Assembly (NCBI GenBank): GCA_002293265.1
Contig: DBCW01000073.1
Coordinates: forward strand, 34,658-43,030
DNA: 8,373 bases
From: Eggerthellales bacterium UBA948
Lineage (GTDB): Bacteria; Actinomycetota; Coriobacteriia; Coriobacteriales; UBA8131
Reading direction: 5' to 3'
A model generated the notes under the pieces. The model had not been told where the DNA came from and ran no database searches. It worked only from the letters and a program-made list of their open reading frames with translations. Below are positions 6,584-8,373 of the stretch, piece after piece. Numbering within the stretch: the stretch's first letter is position 1; each line of letters begins with the position of its first letter. The translations under genes and the position numbers were made by a program.

Positions 6584-7189
6584 ATGAGCAAAACCGATCA
6601 AAGCGTCTCAGCTGATAGCGCAAGCTGTGGATGTGGATGTGGATGCGCGAGTACAGACGATAGTACAACAGCCAAAGTAAGTGATATGGTACCGGATTTG
6701 GCGAGTGTTGATTTGGTGGTAGCATCAAGTGCCAAAAAGTTAGATAAACGCCCGGATTGGGATCAATACTTTATGGAGATTGCGCACCAGGTAGCGAGAA
6801 GAACAACCTGCAGGAGACGGGCTGTGGGAGCGGTCATCGTTAAAGACAAACGCATCTTGGCCACCGGCTACAATGGTGTTCCGCAAGGCATAGAGCACTG
6901 TTTGGATAGAGGATGTCTGCGCGAACAGCTAGGTATTCCTTCGGGGCAACAGCATGAGTTGTGTCGTGGATTACATGCCGAGCAAAACGCCATCATCCAA
7001 GCAGCCAAGCACGGTATAACTATCGATGGAGCTATCGTCTATTGCACCACGCAACCCTGCATAATTTGTGCCAAGATGCTGATAAACTCCGGCATCACCG
7101 AGATAGTTTTTGAGCATGCTTATCCCGATGAGCTTACAGAAGGAATGCTGGCAGAGTCGGGTGTAAAAACAAGGCGATATCAAAGATAA
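6584..7189 (+). CDS. comEB: Deoxycytidylate (dCMP) deaminase, ComEB family, with a Cys-Gly N-terminal extension
   Basis: It deaminates dCMP to dUMP, the substrate of thymidylate synthase. The zinc deaminase domain spans about residues 56-198: H131-A-E133 (catalytic glutamate) and PCIIC (C159, C162) bind the catalytic zinc. [20 protein letters not shown] (81-100) and the conserved Cys set C106, C111, C127 (HC...GC...HELC) are typical of dCMP deaminases. Unusually, about 55 residues precede the domain, with four Cys alternating with Gly at 15-21 (CGCGCGC), followed by a Ser/Thr/Asp-rich linker. The ATG at 6584 has a strong GGGGAG site (6575-6580); an internal ATG at residue 35 has none, so the extension is probably translated. 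It begins 12 bases after glyA; both enzymes feed thymidylate synthesis. A ComEB competence role is not implied. A late cytidine deaminase-like identity is less likely. Confidence 0.92.
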   Translation: MSKTDQSVSADSASCGCGCGCASTDDSTTAKVSDMVPDLASVDLVVASSAKKLDKRPDWDQYFMEIAHQVARRTTCRRRAVGAVIVKDKRILATGYNGVPQGIEHCLDRGCLREQLGIPSGQQHELCRGLHAEQNAIIQAAKHGITIDGAIVYCTTQPCIICAKMLINSGITEIVFEHAYPDELTEGMLAESGVKTRRYQR

Positions 7190-7203
7190 TGACGATCGAG
7201 TTT

Positions 7204-7210
7204 AGGTGAG
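7204..7210 (+). promoter_or_regulatory. Ribosome binding site AGGTGAG deciding the glycosyltransferase start
   Basis: AGGTGAG ends four bases before ATG 7215. The same frame can begin at GTG 7206, but that codon lies within this ribosome site and has nothing comparable upstream of it. The start is therefore set at 7215. Confidence 0.65.
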
Positions 7211-7214
7211 TGGC

Positions 7215-8192
7215 ATGTTCTTATTGCGCAAGCGACCGCTCATAACAATAGTTATATGTGCATACAATGCAAGTCGCTGTATTGAAAGGTCGCTTAAAAG
7301 CGCGTTATCACAAACCTATGATGATATCGAGGTCATTGTTGTTGACGACTGCTCTGATGACGGAACAGCGCAAATCGCTGAAACATTTGCGAAAAAAGAT
7401 AAGCGCCTAAGAATCATATATCACGCAAAAAACCTTGGGATAGCATTAGCGCGAAAAAGCGGCGCTCTGAGTGCACGTGGAAAATATGTAGCCTATCTTG
7501 ACGCTGATGACGCTTACGTACCGCAGTTTTGTGAGGTTGTGGCGGCGAGTCTAAATCAATACTCTCCGGATATCTTGCATTTTCCGTCTGCGGTAATAAA
7601 TGCAAACAACCACTCTATAGAGACAATACAAGATGTAAAAGATTTCATTGCACCCCATATAGGCAACATTGCAAGTGACAATCTTATCGATATTTGTTTT
7701 TGTGACAGGTCTTTTAGATGGACTCTATGGAATAAGGTATACGATAGAAAACTGTTGCAACGAGCTTTCAAACATTTACCGGACGAACATATATGCATTG
7801 CTGAAGACGTTTTGATAATGTATCTGGTCTTGTATTATGCTCGCGAATACATTGGTATAGCTGGAGAAGACTTGTATTCTTATAGCTTCGGTTTGGGTGT
7901 GACCGGCAGCGCAGTGAGCCTGCAAAAATTTGAGCAGTACAACAGGCAAGTCCTGGTAGTAGAAGCGATAAAAACGTTTTTAGAAGAAGTAGGCGACTTT
8001 GATAAGCGCAAGACATCATTTGATATTATTTATCACGACCTGATACGTTCTACCGGCGATGCTTTATTAGCAGTAGATTCAAAAGACGCAGATCAAGCCT
8101 GCAAAGTATTTGTGCAATGGTGGGGTAAAGAAAATGTCGATCAGGCTTTGGGAGACACCGCCAGCAGCTTCCATCTACCTCTCATAAAGTAA
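7215..8192 (+). CDS. Family 2 glycosyltransferase (GT-A fold)
   Basis: It probably transfers a sugar from a nucleotide-sugar donor during synthesis of a cell-surface glycan, working at the inner face of the membrane. With ATG 7215 the protein has 325 residues. The GT-A domain occupies about 9-110: ITIVICAYNASRCIERSL (10-27), the donor-binding VVDDCSDDGT (42-51), and the metal-binding YLDADDAY (94-101, DxD type). A later FRWTLWNKVY motif and an acidic AEDVLIMY segment are typical of GT2 enzymes of wall or capsule polysaccharides. There is no transmembrane segment, so it is probably soluble or peripherally membrane-bound. It follows the deaminase by 25 bases and is likely in the same operon. 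In related gene orders this position is held by envelope sugar genes before the ATP synthase operon. Donor and acceptor cannot be predicted. Confidence 0.9.
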   Translation: MFLLRKRPLITIVICAYNASRCIERSLKSALSQTYDDIEVIVVDDCSDDGTAQIAETFAKKDKRLRIIYHAKNLGIALARKSGALSARGKYVAYLDADDAYVPQFCEVVAASLNQYSPDILHFPSAVINANNHSIETIQDVKDFIAPHIGNIASDNLIDICFCDRSFRWTLWNKVYDRKLLQRAFKHLPDEHICIAEDVLIMYLVLYYAREYIGIAGEDLYSYSFGLGVTGSAVSLQKFEQYNRQVLVVEAIKTFLEEVGDFDKRKTSFDIIYHDLIRSTGDALLAVDSKDADQACKVFVQWWGKENVDQALGDTASSFHLPLIK

Positions 8193-8239
8193 GTTTCACA
8201 AAAAATTATCCATAACTTAGCACAATATAACTTAAGTTC

Positions 8240-8248
8240 TGGTATCAT
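8240..8248 (+). promoter_or_regulatory. Possible extended -10 promoter for the next gene
   Basis: TGGTATCAT (8240-8248) fits the extended -10 form TGnTATAAT with two mismatches in the hexamer. The transcript would begin near 8255, about 38 bases before the TTG start at 8293. TTAGCA at 8217-8222 is a -35-like hexamer but 20 bases away, so the -35 is uncertain. It lies in the 100-base gap after the glycosyltransferase stop, a sensible place for a new operon. Confidence 0.4.
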
Positions 8249-8292
8249 TCCTACGTTTGATTGTAGACGGGAAATAGAAGGGACAAAGCGAT

Positions 8293-8373
8293 TTGGAGAT
8301 ACTCGCAGGAGTTTTAGGTTGCCTAGCTGGGGTAATCGGGTGTCTTCCATACATTTTGATGGGTGGGAAAATC
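8293..8373 (+). CDS. Start of a membrane protein gene, cut by the window end
   Basis: Only the first 27 codons are visible. Starting from TTG 8293, the protein begins MEILAGVLGCLAGVIGCLPY and continues ILMGGKI: a Gly/Ala/Leu/Val-rich membrane helix with two Cys, then a Lys. AGAAGGGA at 8276-8283 stands about ten bases upstream and supports the TTG. The order tsaC-rpiB-glyA-deaminase-glycosyltransferase is commonly followed by atpI and the F1Fo ATP synthase operon in Gram-positive bacteria. This may therefore be the small membrane protein preceding atpB, but that rests on position and hydrophobicity only. A different membrane protein is equally possible. Confidence 0.55.
   Translation, partial: MEILAGVLGCLAGVIGCLPYILMGGKI

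Noticed and set aside
7206..7214. GTG 7206 as the glycosyltransferase start
   Set aside because: The codon lies within the AGGTGAG ribosome site that serves ATG 7215 and has no site of its own.

Overview
The window is a compact, all-plus-strand stretch of a bacterial chromosome. It carries nine genes with recognisable or near-recognisable products and two genes cut by the window edges (the first of the nine and the last, unidentified one). Shine-Dalgarno-preceded starts, mid-range base composition and the gene order (tsaC, rpiB, glyA, deoxycytidylate deaminase, glycosyltransferase, then a membrane-protein start) resemble the block that precedes the ATP synthase operon in many Gram-positive bacteria. 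The short 161-residue SmpB, the stand-alone TsaC and the M42 peptidase fit an anaerobic Gram-positive such as a Coriobacteriia-type actinobacterium. That placement is an inference from gene order and protein character, not proven by the sequence, and a Firmicutes source is not excluded.

Layout. Bases 2-3567 hold an RNA and protein quality-control group: RNase R (5' end missing), an M42 metallo-aminopeptidase, and SmpB, whose start overlaps the end of the peptidase gene. A 148-base gap with two hairpin or palindrome structures follows. Bases 3716-4827 hold tsaC (tRNA t6A synthesis) and rpiB (pentose phosphate isomerase). A 59-residue very hydrophobic protein with a TatA-like motif comes next (4888-5067). 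It is followed by a 253-base intergenic region (5068-5320), the most structured non-coding stretch in the window: a double palindrome, a REP-like hairpin, a nested inverted repeat, and a near-consensus promoter for glyA. Bases 5321-8192 form a probable glyA operon: serine hydroxymethyltransferase, a ComEB-type dCMP deaminase with an unusual Cys-Gly N-terminal extension, and a family 2 glycosyltransferase. At the right edge a new transcription unit starts a membrane protein that runs off the window.

How the genes work together. RNase R and SmpB both belong to ribosome rescue and decay of non-stop mRNAs, and the peptidase between them could complete breakdown of peptides. GlyA makes 5,10-methylene-tetrahydrofolate and dCMP deaminase makes dUMP, which are the two substrates of thymidylate synthase, so their close linkage makes metabolic sense. 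The window is mostly housekeeping. I see no phage, transposon, CRISPR or defence system. The points most worth following are the small TatA-like protein, the Cys-Gly extension of the deaminase, the palindromes upstream of glyA, and the apparently leaderless tsaC.
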